Shown here: in pieces, positions 9,301-18,259 of the stretch
Position numbering within the stretch: the first letter of the stretch is position 1
Layout of the letters: every line of letters begins with the position of its first letter
Assembly (NCBI RefSeq): GCF_042094015.1
Contig: NZ_JBELDZ010000007.1
Coordinates: forward strand, 1-53,747
DNA: 53,747 nt
Direction of reading: 5' to 3'
Source of the DNA: Aurantibacter sp042094015
Lineage (GTDB): Bacteria > Bacteroidota > Bacteroidia > Flavobacteriales > Flavobacteriaceae
Position numbers and translations under genes: made by a program
The notes under the pieces: model-generated
Told to the model about the DNA's origin: nothing
Seen by the model: only the letters and a program-made list of their open reading frames with translations
Databases searched by the model: none

Positions 9301-10001
9301 AAAGGTATTCTATAAGAAATAGTATAACCGTAACCTACACCAACCTTACTATCTTCAAATACTTTATTAAAGCCAGGGATAAATACATTGGTGAAATTCT
9401 CTGGTATATCTTGACTAAATAAATATTTTAATTGCGCATTAAAACCTACGTATAGATTAGTTAAAACTTCGGCTTTAATTCCCATTTGAATTTCTGCCCA
9501 AAGACCTGTTAATCCGCTATATTCTTTTAGTTCATTTGCAACACCTTGTGTTTGCCAATATTGGTTTGTCGTATAATATGTAGCATTATTTAGGGTTTGA
9601 CTAAAACTACTTGCTCCAATTCTAAATCCAGAATAAATCATATTATCTAACGGGAAAAGATTGTCGTGCATATTATAATCTACACCAATTTTAAAATAAG
9701 TTCCTTTAGTAGTAATATCTAAAAAATCGGTTACAAATTCTTTTTGCTCATTACCTAGTTCTCCAGCTATAAAAAACTTTCGGCTAAACCTATAGTCAGC
9801 AATAAGTTCAAAACCTGTATAATCGTCGTCTAAAGCTGTTCTCAATAATTTAGAAGCATCTGTTCCTACACGAACACCAAACTTTCTTGGTTGTGTAGAT
9901 ATAGAATCGGTTGTAGTTTCTGTTTCGTTTTGTGCGGTTAACGAAACGCTTAGTAGTAAAAAACTACTAATGATATAGATTAAAATGCGTTGTCGTTTCA
10001 T
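9288..10001 (-). CDS. DUF6048 family outer-membrane-type protein
   Basis: Secreted protein of 237 residues with signal peptide ending SVSLTAQ. The rest alternates short hydrophobic or aromatic strands with polar turns (FGVRVGTDASKLLRT, FELIADYRFSRKFFIAGELG, YFKIGVDYNMHDN, MIYSGFRIGASSFSQ, VGVGYGYTISYRIPLYKK), the pattern of a small outer-membrane beta barrel. I recognise it as the DUF6048 family; the function is unknown. Its start lies inside the DUF6452 gene (35-base overlap), and rlmD lies just upstream, so the three are probably one transcript. The hairpin at 9271-9300 ends it. Confidence 0.75.
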   Translation of the reverse strand: MKRQRILIYIISSFLLLSVSLTAQNETETTTDSISTQPRKFGVRVGTDASKLLRTALDDDYTGFELIADYRFSRKFFIAGELGNEQKEFVTDFLDITTKGTYFKIGVDYNMHDNLFPLDNMIYSGFRIGASSFSQTLNNATYYTTNQYWQTQGVANELKEYSGLTGLWAEIQMGIKAEVLTNLYVGFNAQLKYLFSQDIPENFTNVFIPGFNKVFEDSKVGVGYGYTISYRIPLYKK

Positions 10002-10500
10002 CTGCTATTATTAAATTTTCGTTTAAAGCTTCCTGAAATAAAAGCCAATTATCTCCATCTGGTTCTATGGTAATACTTACGTTTTCGTATTGCACTTTGT
10101 AACCACAAGCGTTAGAAACAAAAACTTCTTTTATGGTGTAATTTATTGTAATTATATCTTCATTTCCTGTTTGGAAATCATCAGTTTCGTCATCAGGAGT
10201 TCCATTATCATCTATTTCGTAATCTAAAAAAAATCTATACTTAGTTTCTGTAGCGTCTGTACGCAATGGTAAAATAGCATCTGCGGTAGTTATAACGCTA
10301 TAATTCTCTAGAGCAGTATCTAAATCAAACCCTACAGCAAGAAAACCTGTTACGTTTTTTTGATTGTCTCTCAAAATATTATCATTAAAACTCACAAGTA
10401 GTCTTGGCGTAGTAGCAGTAGTAGCGGCGCAAATGTCGTCTTTTTCACATGAAAAAATAGACAAGGCAATTAAAAAGGGTATTAAAATGTATTTTTTCAT
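9967..10500 (-). CDS. DUF6452 family lipoprotein
   Basis: Predicted lipoprotein of 177 residues. Its signal MKKYILIPFLIALSIFSCEKDD has lipobox IFSC, followed by acidic residues that favour outer-membrane sorting. The mature part has the pattern of DUF6452: CAATTATTPRLLVSF near the start, GFDLDTALENYS, LPLRTDATETKYRFF, and CGYKVQYENVSI toward the end. The function is unknown. It overlaps the DUF6048 gene by 35 bases and follows rlmD by two bases. From memory this pairing is common in Flavobacteriaceae, suggesting the two lipoprotein/barrel products work together. Confidence 0.78.
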   Translation of the reverse strand: MKKYILIPFLIALSIFSCEKDDICAATTATTPRLLVSFNDNILRDNQKNVTGFLAVGFDLDTALENYSVITTADAILPLRTDATETKYRFFLDYEIDDNGTPDDETDDFQTGNEDIITINYTIKEVFVSNACGYKVQYENVSITIEPDGDNWLLFQEALNENLIIADETTTHFNLYH

Positions 10501-10502
10501 AA

Positions 10503-11954
10503 TTATTTCTCAAATAAGACAACAGTTTCAATATGTGCTGTGTGAGGAAACTGATCTACTAAACTTATTTTTTTTATGTTATATCCTGCTTGCATTAAGG
10601 TTTCTGTATCTCTTGCTTGTGTTGCTGGGTTACAAGATACGTAAACCATTCTATCTGCATTTAAAGCTATAATTTTATTAAGTGTTTTAGGAGCAATTCC
10701 TGCTCTTGCAGGATCTAAAATTATAGTTCTTATTTTTTCTTTATATTCTGGATGCTCAAATAAAAACTTCCCTACATCTGCAGCAAAAAAGGTTAAGCCA
10801 TCTATATTATTTCTTTTCGCATTCTTTTTCGCATCTTTAATCGCAGAAGCAACAATATCTACACCAACTATTTTTGTGTTTTTTGATCTAGAAGCTATAA
10901 TTTGTCCAATGGTTCCTGTTCCACAGAATAAATCCATAACAACTGTATTATCAATTGCTTCTTTATTTTCTAACGCATAATCAACCACTTTGGTATATAA
11001 ACGTTCGGCAGATTTGGGATTGGTTTGAAAAAAGCTTTTCATGCTAATTTCAAAGTTTAACCCTAAAAGTTCTTCAATAATTTTATCTTTCCCGTAAACT
11101 AAATCTATACTTCCTGCAGTTGCAAGCGTTCTATCTCCAACTTCGTTATTAATAGTATGTAAAAGTCCAGCAACTCTGCTTCCAAATAACTCAACTAAAT
11201 AGTTTGAAAATTTAGTTAAATCAAACTTTGGTAGGTCGTGCGATGTGGTTACTAAATTAAAAAGTAACTCATTAGTTTTGTAAGACTTACGTACTACTAA
11301 GAAACGAAAAAAACCTTCTCTTTTTGGTCCGTGCCAAGGCTCTAAACCAGTAGCTTCACAGTGGGTTTTAATTTTTATAAGTTGGTCTTCAAATTCTTTA
11401 TCAAATAACCCGCTATCTTTATCTAGGTTTTCTCCACACCACCAAGTACCACGTTTTTTAAAACCTAACGTAAATTCATCAACATCAGTTTTTTTTTCTC
11501 TATTGTATCCAATAGCAGAAAAACTATACTCCATCTTATTTCTATAATGGAAGTCGTTTGGAGAGGTGATAAATTCATCAAACAAATCTTCAATATTTTC
11601 AACTTTACCTATGCGTTTAAATAATTGAAGCGTACTCTCTTTTTTATATTCGTGTTGTTTTTCTACCGGAAGTTTAATGTAAGGCGCACCTGCAATTTCT
11701 TGATAAGGCATCTCAATTTCATCGCTTGAAGCTTCTAAAACTTCAAATAATTTACCTTCAGCGTATTTTTTACTTGCTTTTTTTATTTGTGCTTTTACCA
11801 GTTGCCCAGGTAATGTGTTGGGAACAAATACTACAAATTCTCCATGTTCGTTTCTAATACGTCCAATGCCTTTTCCACCAAAAGCATAATCTTCAATTTT
11901 TATTTCTATAATTTGTCCTCTCTTAACAAATTTGTTTCTAGGTCTACTTGGCAT
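10503..11954 (-). CDS. rlmD: 23S rRNA (uracil-5-)-methyltransferase RlmD/RumA family
   Basis: SAM-dependent RNA m5U methyltransferase of the TrmA/RlmD family, 483 residues. An N-terminal TRAM domain (10-70, KRGQIIEIKIEDYAFGGKGI) binds RNA. The catalytic domain shows FFQTN (319-323), DLFCGTGTIG (341-350, SAM binding), the ILDPARAGI motif, and the nucleophilic Cys441 in VYVSCNPATQARD. The Cys pattern of the iron-sulphur site of E. coli RlmD is not evident. By size and motifs it is RlmD/RlmCD-like; whether it modifies U1939, U747 or both cannot be told. The DUF6452 gene follows after two bases. A TAATTTTG -7 box lies just upstream. Confidence 0.88.
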   Translation of the reverse strand: MPSRPRNKFVKRGQIIEIKIEDYAFGGKGIGRIRNEHGEFVVFVPNTLPGQLVKAQIKKASKKYAEGKLFEVLEASSDEIEMPYQEIAGAPYIKLPVEKQHEYKKESTLQLFKRIGKVENIEDLFDEFITSPNDFHYRNKMEYSFSAIGYNREKKTDVDEFTLGFKKRGTWWCGENLDKDSGLFDKEFEDQLIKIKTHCEATGLEPWHGPKREGFFRFLVVRKSYKTNELLFNLVTTSHDLPKFDLTKFSNYLVELFGSRVAGLLHTINNEVGDRTLATAGSIDLVYGKDKIIEELLGLNFEISMKSFFQTNPKSAERLYTKVVDYALENKEAIDNTVVMDLFCGTGTIGQIIASRSKNTKIVGVDIVASAIKDAKKNAKRNNIDGLTFFAADVGKFLFEHPEYKEKIRTIILDPARAGIAPKTLNKIIALNADRMVYVSCNPATQARDTETLMQAGYNIKKISLVDQFPHTAHIETVVLFEK

Positions 11955-11972
11955 GTATTAAATTTTATAGTG

Positions 11973-11980
11973 CAAAATTA
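11973..11980 (-). promoter_or_regulatory. Bacteroidetes-type -7 box (TAATTTTG) for rlmD operon
   Basis: Perfect match to TAnnTTTG, ending 19 bases before the rlmD start at 11954, so the leader would be short. No -33 TTTG is clear. Confidence 0.5.
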
Positions 11981-12142
11981 TAAAAAAAGGAGCTTGGTTG
12001 AGGTGCTTTTTTTAATTTATGTTGATTTGATTTTTTTACCAGTATGAATTAGTGAGTTTAATTGAAATTAATTTAAATAAGTAGTATTTTTTATTAAATA
12101 AATTTTTAATCCCTTTTAATTTGATTAATTTGCAATTTCTCA

Positions 12143-12184
12143 GGGATGATTTCTCTCCCACGCTGAATTTTCGAACTCTCGAAA
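12143..12184 (+). promoter_or_regulatory. Possible structured 5' leader of rocD (unidentified)
   Basis: Two small hairpins lie 50-95 bases upstream of rocD: GGGA (12143-12146) with TCCC (12156-12159), and TTTCGA (12169-12174) with TCGAAA (12179-12184) around an ACTC loop. A purine-rich stretch (12185-12205) follows. The block looks richer in G and C than the surrounding AT-rich spacer, which suggests a transcribed, constrained leader. It does not fit the TPP, SAM-I/II or glutamine riboswitch patterns that I can recall. It could equally be a protein-bound leader or chance. Confidence 0.3.
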
Positions 12185-12236
12185 GGATAAAGGTATAGAA
12201 GGAATGGCTACTTTATAACTTTAAAAATATTAAAAA

Positions 12237-13517
12237 ATGGCTGTTTTAAACCAATTAACATCGCAAGAAGCGATAGATTTAGAAAACAAACACGGAGCAC
12301 ACAATTACCATCCATTACCTGTTGTGTTAAGTAAAGGTGAAGGCGTTTTTGTTTGGGATGTAGAAGGAAAAAAATATTACGATTTCTTATCGGCATATTC
12401 TGCAGTTAACCAAGGACATTGTCATCCAAAAATTGTAAATGCAATGGTAGAGCAAGCTAAAACCTTGACTTTAACTTCTAGAGCATTTTATAATGATATG
12501 CTTGGTAAATATGAGAAATTTGCAACAGACATTTTTAAATTTGATAAAATGTTACCTATGAATACAGGTGCAGAAGCTGTTGAGACTGCTTTAAAGCTTT
12601 GTAGAAAATGGGCTTATGAAGTAAAAGGTATTAAAGAAAATGATGCGCAAATTATTGTTTGCGAAAATAATTTTCATGGAAGAACAACCACTATTATTTC
12701 TTTTTCTAACGATCCAGTTGCTCGTAAAAACTTTGGACCTTACACAGATGGATTTATTAAAATTGAATATGATAACTTACAAGCTTTAGAAGATGCTTTA
12801 AAAAGTAATGCTAATATTGCAGGGTTTTTAGTTGAGCCAATTCAAGGTGAAGCTGGAGTTTATGTGCCTTCTGAAGGTTATTTAGCAAAAGCAAAAGCAT
12901 TATGTGAAGCGCACAATGTTTTATTTATTGCAGACGAAGTACAAACAGGAATTGCTAGAACTGGTCGTTTATTAGCTACTTGCGGAAACTGTTCTTGCAC
13001 AGACAAAAATTGTTCTGGTACACCAGAAGTTAAAGCAGATATTTTAATTTTAGGTAAAGCTATATCTGGAGGAGTTTACCCAGTAAGTGCTGTTTTAGCT
13101 AACAATAACATTATGGATGTTATTAAACCAGGAAATCATGGTAGTACTTTTGGAGGAAATCCTGTTGCTGCTGCTGTTGCTACTGCAGCTTTAGAGGTTG
13201 TTAAAGAAGAAAATTTAGCACAAAAAGCATTTGATTTAGGAGAATTATTTAGAGCAGAATTAAATAAATATATTGAAACTACAGATTTAGTAACTTTAGT
13301 TAGAGGTAAAGGTTTACTTAATGCTATTGTTATTAATGATCATGAGGAAAGTGAAACAGCTTGGAATATTTGTATGGCTTTACGCGATAATGGTCTTTTA
13401 GCTAAGCCAACACACGGAAATATTATTCGTTTTGCGCCACCATTGATTATGACAAATGAGCAATTATTAGATTGTGTGTCTATTATTGTTAAAACGTTAA
13501 AAACGTTCGAAAAGTAA
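12237..13517 (+). CDS. rocD: Ornithine--oxo-acid aminotransferase
   Basis: PLP-dependent class III aminotransferase converting ornithine and 2-oxoglutarate to glutamate semialdehyde and glutamate, linking arginine and proline metabolism. The 426-residue length is near normal. Visible: NTGAEAVETALKLCRKW (109-125), FHGRT (146-150), EPIQGEAGV (200-208), the cofactor Asp in IADEVQTGIARTGR (231-244), and the Schiff-base Lys274 in ILGKAISGG. Between RTGR and this Lys there is an insertion with four Cys (249, 252, 254, 259) that bacterial and human ornithine aminotransferases I remember do not have. Start MAVLNQLTSQEAI is clear. It is monocistronic: a possible structured leader before it and a perfect palindromic terminator after it. 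Confidence 0.93.
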   Translation: MAVLNQLTSQEAIDLENKHGAHNYHPLPVVLSKGEGVFVWDVEGKKYYDFLSAYSAVNQGHCHPKIVNAMVEQAKTLTLTSRAFYNDMLGKYEKFATDIFKFDKMLPMNTGAEAVETALKLCRKWAYEVKGIKENDAQIIVCENNFHGRTTTIISFSNDPVARKNFGPYTDGFIKIEYDNLQALEDALKSNANIAGFLVEPIQGEAGVYVPSEGYLAKAKALCEAHNVLFIADEVQTGIARTGRLLATCGNCSCTDKNCSGTPEVKADILILGKAISGGVYPVSAVLANNNIMDVIKPGNHGSTFGGNPVAAAVATAALEVVKEENLAQKAFDLGELFRAELNKYIETTDLVTLVRGKGLLNAIVINDHEESETAWNICMALRDNGLLAKPTHGNIIRFAPPLIMTNEQLLDCVSIIVKTLKTFEK

Positions 13518-13540
13518 AAGCTTAAATAGTTTATAAATTT

Positions 13541-13570
13541 AAAATGCCTTACTATATAGTAAGGCATTTT
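13541..13570 (+). terminator. Perfect palindromic terminator after rocD
   Basis: A 30-base perfect palindrome (13-base-pair stem, TATA loop) 23 bases after the rocD stop, ending in a run of eight T. A typical rho-independent terminator. Confidence 0.88.
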
Positions 13571-13708
13571 TTTTAATTTTTTGTTATGTGAAAGATTCGT
13601 TTAACAAGATGATATGAATACGTTTTAATGTTTTATATCAGCAGTTAAACGAAGTTAGCTTAAAAATTTGACAAAGTCAAGTTTAGAAATAGCTTTGCAA
13701 GTGCTATT

Positions 13709-14176
13709 TTAAAAAGCTAATTCCATTTTAATGTCGCAACGTTTGTATGGACAATTTTTTTCTACAGGAATTTCTATAAAACTATTTTTTCTATAAATAT
13801 GTATGGCGTTTTCTAATTTCCTACTAGAGTAGAGAATGAGCTTATCCCATTTTTTAGATTTAGAGAAGTTAATACTGTAATCTAATAATTGTTGTCCAAT
13901 CCTTAAACCTCTATAATTTGGTGACACAGCCATTTTAGTCAACTCAAAAACATTATTTGTTTTGGTAGGCATTAATGCAACTGTTCCAATAATTTTAGTA
14001 TCTATTTGTACAAAATAGATATAACCACCTTTAGAAATAATGTATTTGTCAGGATTACTTAAAACATCTTCATCATAAGGTTCTACATAGAAGTAGTGCT
14101 TTAACCACTCTATATTTAAAGCATAAAAATCTTTAGAGTATTCAGTTCTAAACGGGATTATGTTTATATTATTCAT
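13709..14176 (-). CDS. GNAT family N-acetyltransferase
   Basis: GNAT-fold acetyltransferase of 155 residues; the acceptor substrate is unknown. Acetyl-CoA binding is shown by ELTKMAVSPNYRGLRIGQQLL, where RGLRIG is the Q/RxxGxG/A pyrophosphate loop. The downstream segment KLILYSSRKLENAIHIYRKNSFIE matches the motif B helix-strand that ends the fold. The frame is open 17 codons upstream, but that would overlap the TIGR02757 gene; the ATG at 14176 (MNNINIIPFRTEYS) gives a 13-base gap and a proper first strand. It is probably the last gene of the ABC-ATPase/TIGR02757/GNAT run. Confidence 0.82.
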   Translation of the reverse strand: MNNINIIPFRTEYSKDFYALNIEWLKHYFYVEPYDEDVLSNPDKYIISKGGYIYFVQIDTKIIGTVALMPTKTNNVFELTKMAVSPNYRGLRIGQQLLDYSINFSKSKKWDKLILYSSRKLENAIHIYRKNSFIEIPVEKNCPYKRCDIKMELAF

Positions 14177-14189
14177 AATAGTTATGTCT

Positions 14190-14960
14190 TTAAAAGCTTT
14201 CAAAAACGCCAAGTCCAAATAGAGCAAAGTCGTATTTTACGGGATCTTTTGGATCTAGTTGTCTTAAAGCATTATCTAATTCTGTTAATGCCTTAGCATC
14301 GTTTTGTGTTCTAGATAATAGACCAAGTTTTCTTGCTACATTACCAGAATGTACATCTAACGGACAAGATAATTGAGATGGTTTTAATGTTTTCCAAATA
14401 CCTAAGTCTACGCCATGCTTATCGTTTCTAATCATCCAACGTAAATACATGTTGATACGTTTTGCTGCCGATTTTTTTAATGGATCACTAATATGTTTTT
14501 CGGTGCGTTGTAAATGTTCAATTTCAAAAAAGGCTTTTTTAAACTCGTGAATACTTGTTTGTAGTGAATTTTCTTCTGCATATTTAGTAAATACAGTTTC
14601 TATGCCATTATGTTTGCTGTAAATGTGTTTTAAACCTTTTATAAATGTTATAAAGTCTAATCCATTAAAGGTTCTATGCACAAAAGACTCTAATGGCTTT
14701 AAGTCTGATTCTTTATGATTGATAACAAAATCATAAGGTGAATATTCCAGTAAATCCATCATTCTATGACAGTTTTTAATAATACTTTTTCTATTTCCCC
14801 AAGAAATGGTTGCAGCTAAAAAGCCTGCAATTTCAATATCTTCTTTTTTGGAAAACAAATGTGGAATTTGTACAGGATCAGTTTCTATAAACTCTAATGT
14901 ATTGTATTGCTCTACTTTAGAGTCTAAAAATGTTTTAAGTTGTTGTGCTGTTAAGTCCAA
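14190..14960 (-). CDS. TIGR02757 (DUF2400) family protein
   Basis: Conserved bacterial protein of 256 residues, recognised as the TIGR02757 family. Family features seen are a helical N-terminus (LKTFLDSKVEQYN), DPVQIPHLFSKKEDIEIAGFLAATISWGNRK (28-58), the centre SAAKRINMYLRWMIRNDKHGVDLGIWK, and PLDVHSGNVARKLGLLSRTQND near 206-227. The RINMYLRWM and PLDVH segments resemble parts of HhH-type DNA glycosylases, so a nucleic-acid role is sometimes suspected, but no activity is established that I know of. It follows the LolD-like gene by 11 bases and precedes the GNAT gene by 13, consistent with an operon. Confidence 0.85.
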   Translation of the reverse strand: MDLTAQQLKTFLDSKVEQYNTLEFIETDPVQIPHLFSKKEDIEIAGFLAATISWGNRKSIIKNCHRMMDLLEYSPYDFVINHKESDLKPLESFVHRTFNGLDFITFIKGLKHIYSKHNGIETVFTKYAEENSLQTSIHEFKKAFFEIEHLQRTEKHISDPLKKSAAKRINMYLRWMIRNDKHGVDLGIWKTLKPSQLSCPLDVHSGNVARKLGLLSRTQNDAKALTELDNALRQLDPKDPVKYDFALFGLGVFESF

Positions 14961-14971
14961 TAGTAATAGTA

Positions 14972-15634
14972 TTAAACTTTTATTTTTCCATCTTGCATTA
15001 CAATTTTTTTATCAGCAAGATTAGCTAATTCTTCGTTATGTGTAACAATAACAAAAGTTTGTCCGTAAGTATCTCGTAATTTAAAAAATAGATTATGTAG
15101 GTTTTCTGCGCTTTCACTATCTAAATTCCCAGAAGGTTCATCGGCAAAAATAATTTCAGGATTATTTATTAAAGCTCTCGCAACAGCAACACGTTGTTGT
15201 TCTCCGCCAGACATTTCGTTTGGTTTGTGATTATATCTGTTAGAAAGACCTAAGAAATCTAATAATTCTTTGGCACGTTTTTCTGCTTCTACTTTAGGTG
15301 TTTTATTTATGAAAGCTGGCAAACAAACATTCTCTATAGCTGTAAACTCTGGCAATAATTGATGGAATTGAAAAATGAACCCTAAATGTTTGTTTCTAAA
15401 TCTAGCCAATTCCTTTTCTGATAAATTTGGAATGCTAACACTGTTAATATCTAAAACACTGTTTTGGTCTTTTTTTAAATGATCTAAAGTTCCTAAAATT
15501 TGAAGCAGTGTTGTTTTTCCTGCGCCTGAGGCACCAACAATAGAGATAATTTCACCTTTACTAATAGTTAAGTCTACACCTTTTAAAACGTGTAAATCAC
15601 CGTAATTTTTATGAATGTTTTTAGCAACTATCAT
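14972..15634 (-). CDS. ABC transporter ATP-binding protein, LolD/MacB-type
   Basis: ABC ATPase of 220 residues resembling LolD, the ATPase that drives lipoprotein release from the inner membrane. Walker A is GASGAGKTT (33-41), the Q-loop is in FIFQFHQLLPEFTA, the signature is MSGGEQQRVAVARAL, and Walker B with catalytic Glu is IIFADEPSGNLDS. The switch His is in VIVTHNEELA. Length and the short C-terminus are typical. No membrane partner lies next to it, which is common for this family in Bacteroidetes; the LolCE-like permease would be elsewhere. MacB- or FtsE-type use cannot be excluded. Confidence 0.85.
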   Translation of the reverse strand: MIVAKNIHKNYGDLHVLKGVDLTISKGEIISIVGASGAGKTTLLQILGTLDHLKKDQNSVLDINSVSIPNLSEKELARFRNKHLGFIFQFHQLLPEFTAIENVCLPAFINKTPKVEAEKRAKELLDFLGLSNRYNHKPNEMSGGEQQRVAVARALINNPEIIFADEPSGNLDSESAENLHNLFFKLRDTYGQTFVIVTHNEELANLADKKIVMQDGKIKV

Positions 15635-15685
15635 ATTCTAAGTTTAAAACTGAAAAATAAAGGTTTATAATGGTTTAAGCAAGCA

Positions 15686-18136
15686 TTAGCTAGTTTTAGG
15701 TTTAAATACATTTTTTATACCACCATAATCTATAAAATAAACTAAACGTAAAGAAAATGTATTACGTGCTTCTTGTTTAAACAACGTATTAGTGCTTGTA
15801 AAGTAATCGTCTTGTGCATTGTTAGAAAAATTGAATATTTGATTTCTATATAAAGCGGTTAATTGACTTCCAGGAGCAAATTGCCACGTGTAGCTTAAGT
15901 CTAAATTCCAAGTATTAAAATTTACATCTGGATTAAAAGTTGCATCTTCACCAGAATTGGTTTTGTTATAAATAAAACTTTCTTCTAGCGTTCCGTTAGG
16001 TTGTAATACATATAAGTTATAATCATATTCAACAGTACTTAAGTAGTTTCTAAAACTAAGTGTTAATGCATTAAGAGAATTAAAATTATAACTTCCAGAG
16101 ATACTAGTTTCAATATCTTTTCTATTTCGTTGTCCAAAAAGAATTCTATTATCTATGGCTTGATCATTAACATAACCTTGATCTCCTTTTAAATTATTAT
16201 GTTCCAATCCTAGAACTAATAAAAATTTTGAATTAAATTTAAATCGAGGTGAAACTCTAAAATACGTATTATGATAATTTCGTTCTGAATCTAACAATGT
16301 TCCATAACCTAAATTTGAATCTAAAGAAAAGAATGTATTGTAATTACTGGATATCCAAACATTATGTTGGTAATAGTTTTTTGTAGTAAAGAAGCTATTA
16401 AAATTATCTCTAGGTTCAAAATAATCATTTTGCTTACCAGGATTAACTTCAAAGCTAGTTCCAAAAGAATGAAGTTTTTTATTAGTTGCTCTAAACTCTG
16501 CATTTAGTTCTAATCCTGTATATTTATTTGGATTTTTTAAGCGGTTATATTCTCCTGAAAAGCCTATGTAATAATTATTTAATTTTTCAGTAGGCTTAAA
16601 AGATCTATAAGATAACTCAGTACCTATATTGCTGTAATTATTTCTAAAAAGTATACCTAAATCATTCGGATTGTAATTTTCATCTGCATAAAAATGAAGT
16701 AAACTATATCTAAAATTACCACTGTTTTTTCCAAATCCTACAGTAGAACTAAAACCAGTTTCTAAATCAGAATCATTAAATGTACTCATCTTTATTTGTC
16801 CAATAGCACCATAGGTATTGCTTTTGTTGATTAGATCAACTAAAAAAGCTGTAACATTAGCATCTCTAAAGCCGTTGTTTCTTGTAACGTTTGTATTTAT
16901 TAAAGTTACTGATGAGTTTTTATTAAACTGTTGATCTAAAACCATTATGTTATAATTTGTTAACGGTTCTACAGTTTCTGATCTTGTTGTATTTGTGTCT
17001 CTATTTAAAATATCTACATCTGTTTTTTCGGTAATTGCATTAAAAAAACCAATACCTAAGCTGTTTTTTGTTCTACCGGATATCTTAATAGCATTTAAAA
17101 GTTGAACTTTATCTGGATAATCTATAACATTTTCATTAGAATTTATATTTGGATAACTTGAAGGAGAATCTCCTACACGTCTAGAATAAAATAAATTCCC
17201 TTTATTAAATAAGTCAACACCTTCAGTGAAAAATTGGCGCTGTTCTGCAAATTGTTGTTCAAACGGACCTAGGTTTAATTCAACATTATCAAATCCAGCT
17301 TGGCTGAAATCGGGAATTAATGTAGCGTCTAAAGTTATGTTTTCTGTAATTCCATACTTAACATCTAATCCAGCAGCAAAATCACTTTCGGTTTTATTTT
17401 CAAAATCAGAAACTAAATAAGAAGCATAGGGATATAAATTAAGTCGAGTAGGTGGCGTAATATTTTTTAAACCTTTTAATTCACCATTATATAATCCTAT
17501 ATTTCCTTTTGTAACATCTATAGCGTTCCAAGTACTCTGTGCGCGAGTTTTTCTAAAATGTCTATGAAATTGAATTCCCCAAATTGGATCTTCTTGTTGC
17601 GTAAAACGTAAAGCTCTATAAGGAATTTTTACTTCTACAACCCATCCGTTTGGCTGTATTTTAACACTACTTTCCCAAACAGCATTCCATCCAAAATCCT
17701 CTCCATTATTTGGGCTTTCTACAGCATCAGCTTGTGTTCCAGAGCTAAAAACGAAAAACTCTGTATTGTTTTGTGCATCGTTATTTGGATTAAAAATCAT
17801 TCCAAAAAAATCACTTTGACCAAAGTTGTCACGTTGAGTAAATTGCGTCATAATATCCTCTGTGTTGTCATACAAATACGCAGCAATATAGATTGCATTA
17901 TCATCGTAAGTCATTTTAACTTCTGTGCGCTTTTCTTGTGTATCTATAATACCAACATCTGGTCTGAATTGCACAAAATCTGTAGCTATTTCTAAATCAT
18001 TCCAAATGGCATCATCTAAAATCCCATCTATCTTAGGAGCATTTTGGCAACGCGTAATTTGATAAGATTTCTTTTCTTGAGAAAAACTACTAAACGTTAT
18101 TAATAGTGCACTTATTAAAGTTAATAATGGTTTCAT
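15686..18136 (-). CDS. DUF5916 family outer-membrane protein with CBM9-like domain
   Basis: Exported protein of 816 residues with signal peptide ending FSSFSQ. The N-terminal domain (about 25-215) is a carbohydrate-binding-family-9-like jelly roll: APKIDGILDDAIWNDLEIATDFVQFRPD, TEVKMTYDDNAIYIAAYLYD and GWVVEVKIPYRALRF. The rest is the DUF5916 part: a segment around TLIPDFSQAGFDNVELNLGPFEQQFAEQRQFFTEG (270-305), then many amphipathic strands with aromatic ends, finishing with FSLRLVYFIDYGG, consistent with a beta barrel. Function is unknown; such proteins are often found near hydrolases or transporters in Bacteroidetes. It is transcribed divergently from msrA and has a TAATTTTG box at 18154-18161. 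Confidence 0.85.
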   Translation of the reverse strand: MKPLLTLISALLITFSSFSQEKKSYQITRCQNAPKIDGILDDAIWNDLEIATDFVQFRPDVGIIDTQEKRTEVKMTYDDNAIYIAAYLYDNTEDIMTQFTQRDNFGQSDFFGMIFNPNNDAQNNTEFFVFSSGTQADAVESPNNGEDFGWNAVWESSVKIQPNGWVVEVKIPYRALRFTQQEDPIWGIQFHRHFRKTRAQSTWNAIDVTKGNIGLYNGELKGLKNITPPTRLNLYPYASYLVSDFENKTESDFAAGLDVKYGITENITLDATLIPDFSQAGFDNVELNLGPFEQQFAEQRQFFTEGVDLFNKGNLFYSRRVGDSPSSYPNINSNENVIDYPDKVQLLNAIKISGRTKNSLGIGFFNAITEKTDVDILNRDTNTTRSETVEPLTNYNIMVLDQQFNKNSSVTLINTNVTRNNGFRDANVTAFLVDLINKSNTYGAIGQIKMSTFNDSDLETGFSSTVGFGKNSGNFRYSLLHFYADENYNPNDLGILFRNNYSNIGTELSYRSFKPTEKLNNYYIGFSGEYNRLKNPNKYTGLELNAEFRATNKKLHSFGTSFEVNPGKQNDYFEPRDNFNSFFTTKNYYQHNVWISSNYNTFFSLDSNLGYGTLLDSERNYHNTYFRVSPRFKFNSKFLLVLGLEHNNLKGDQGYVNDQAIDNRILFGQRNRKDIETSISGSYNFNSLNALTLSFRNYLSTVEYDYNLYVLQPNGTLEESFIYNKTNSGEDATFNPDVNFNTWNLDLSYTWQFAPGSQLTALYRNQIFNFSNNAQDDYFTSTNTLFKQEARNTFSLRLVYFIDYGGIKNVFKPKTS

Positions 18137-18153
18137 TTTAAAAGAATATGTTG

Positions 18154-18161
18154 CAAAATTA
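18154..18161 (-). promoter_or_regulatory. Bacteroidetes-type -7 box (TAATTTTG) for the DUF5916 gene
   Basis: Perfect match to TAnnTTTG, 18 bases upstream of the start at 18136. There is no convincing -33 element. Confidence 0.5.
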
Positions 18162-18247
18162 ATTGACTAAAAGAATTGACCTCTTAATTAAACGTTAAAT
18201 ATTGATTTTGTTATATATAAATAAAGCTTCAAATAATCAATAACACT

Positions 18248-18255
18248 TATTTTTG
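18248..18255 (+). promoter_or_regulatory. Bacteroidetes-type -7 box (TATTTTTG) immediately before msrA
   Basis: Perfect match to TAnnTTTG with only four bases between the box and the ATG at 18260. If used, transcription would begin at or very near the start codon, giving a nearly leaderless mRNA. Confidence 0.45.
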
Positions 18256-18259
18256 TAAA

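Noticed and set aside
12143..12184. Known riboswitch upstream of rocD
   Set aside because: Compared from memory with TPP, SAM-I/II and glutamine riboswitch patterns; key conserved segments are missing. Kept only as an unidentified possible structured leader.
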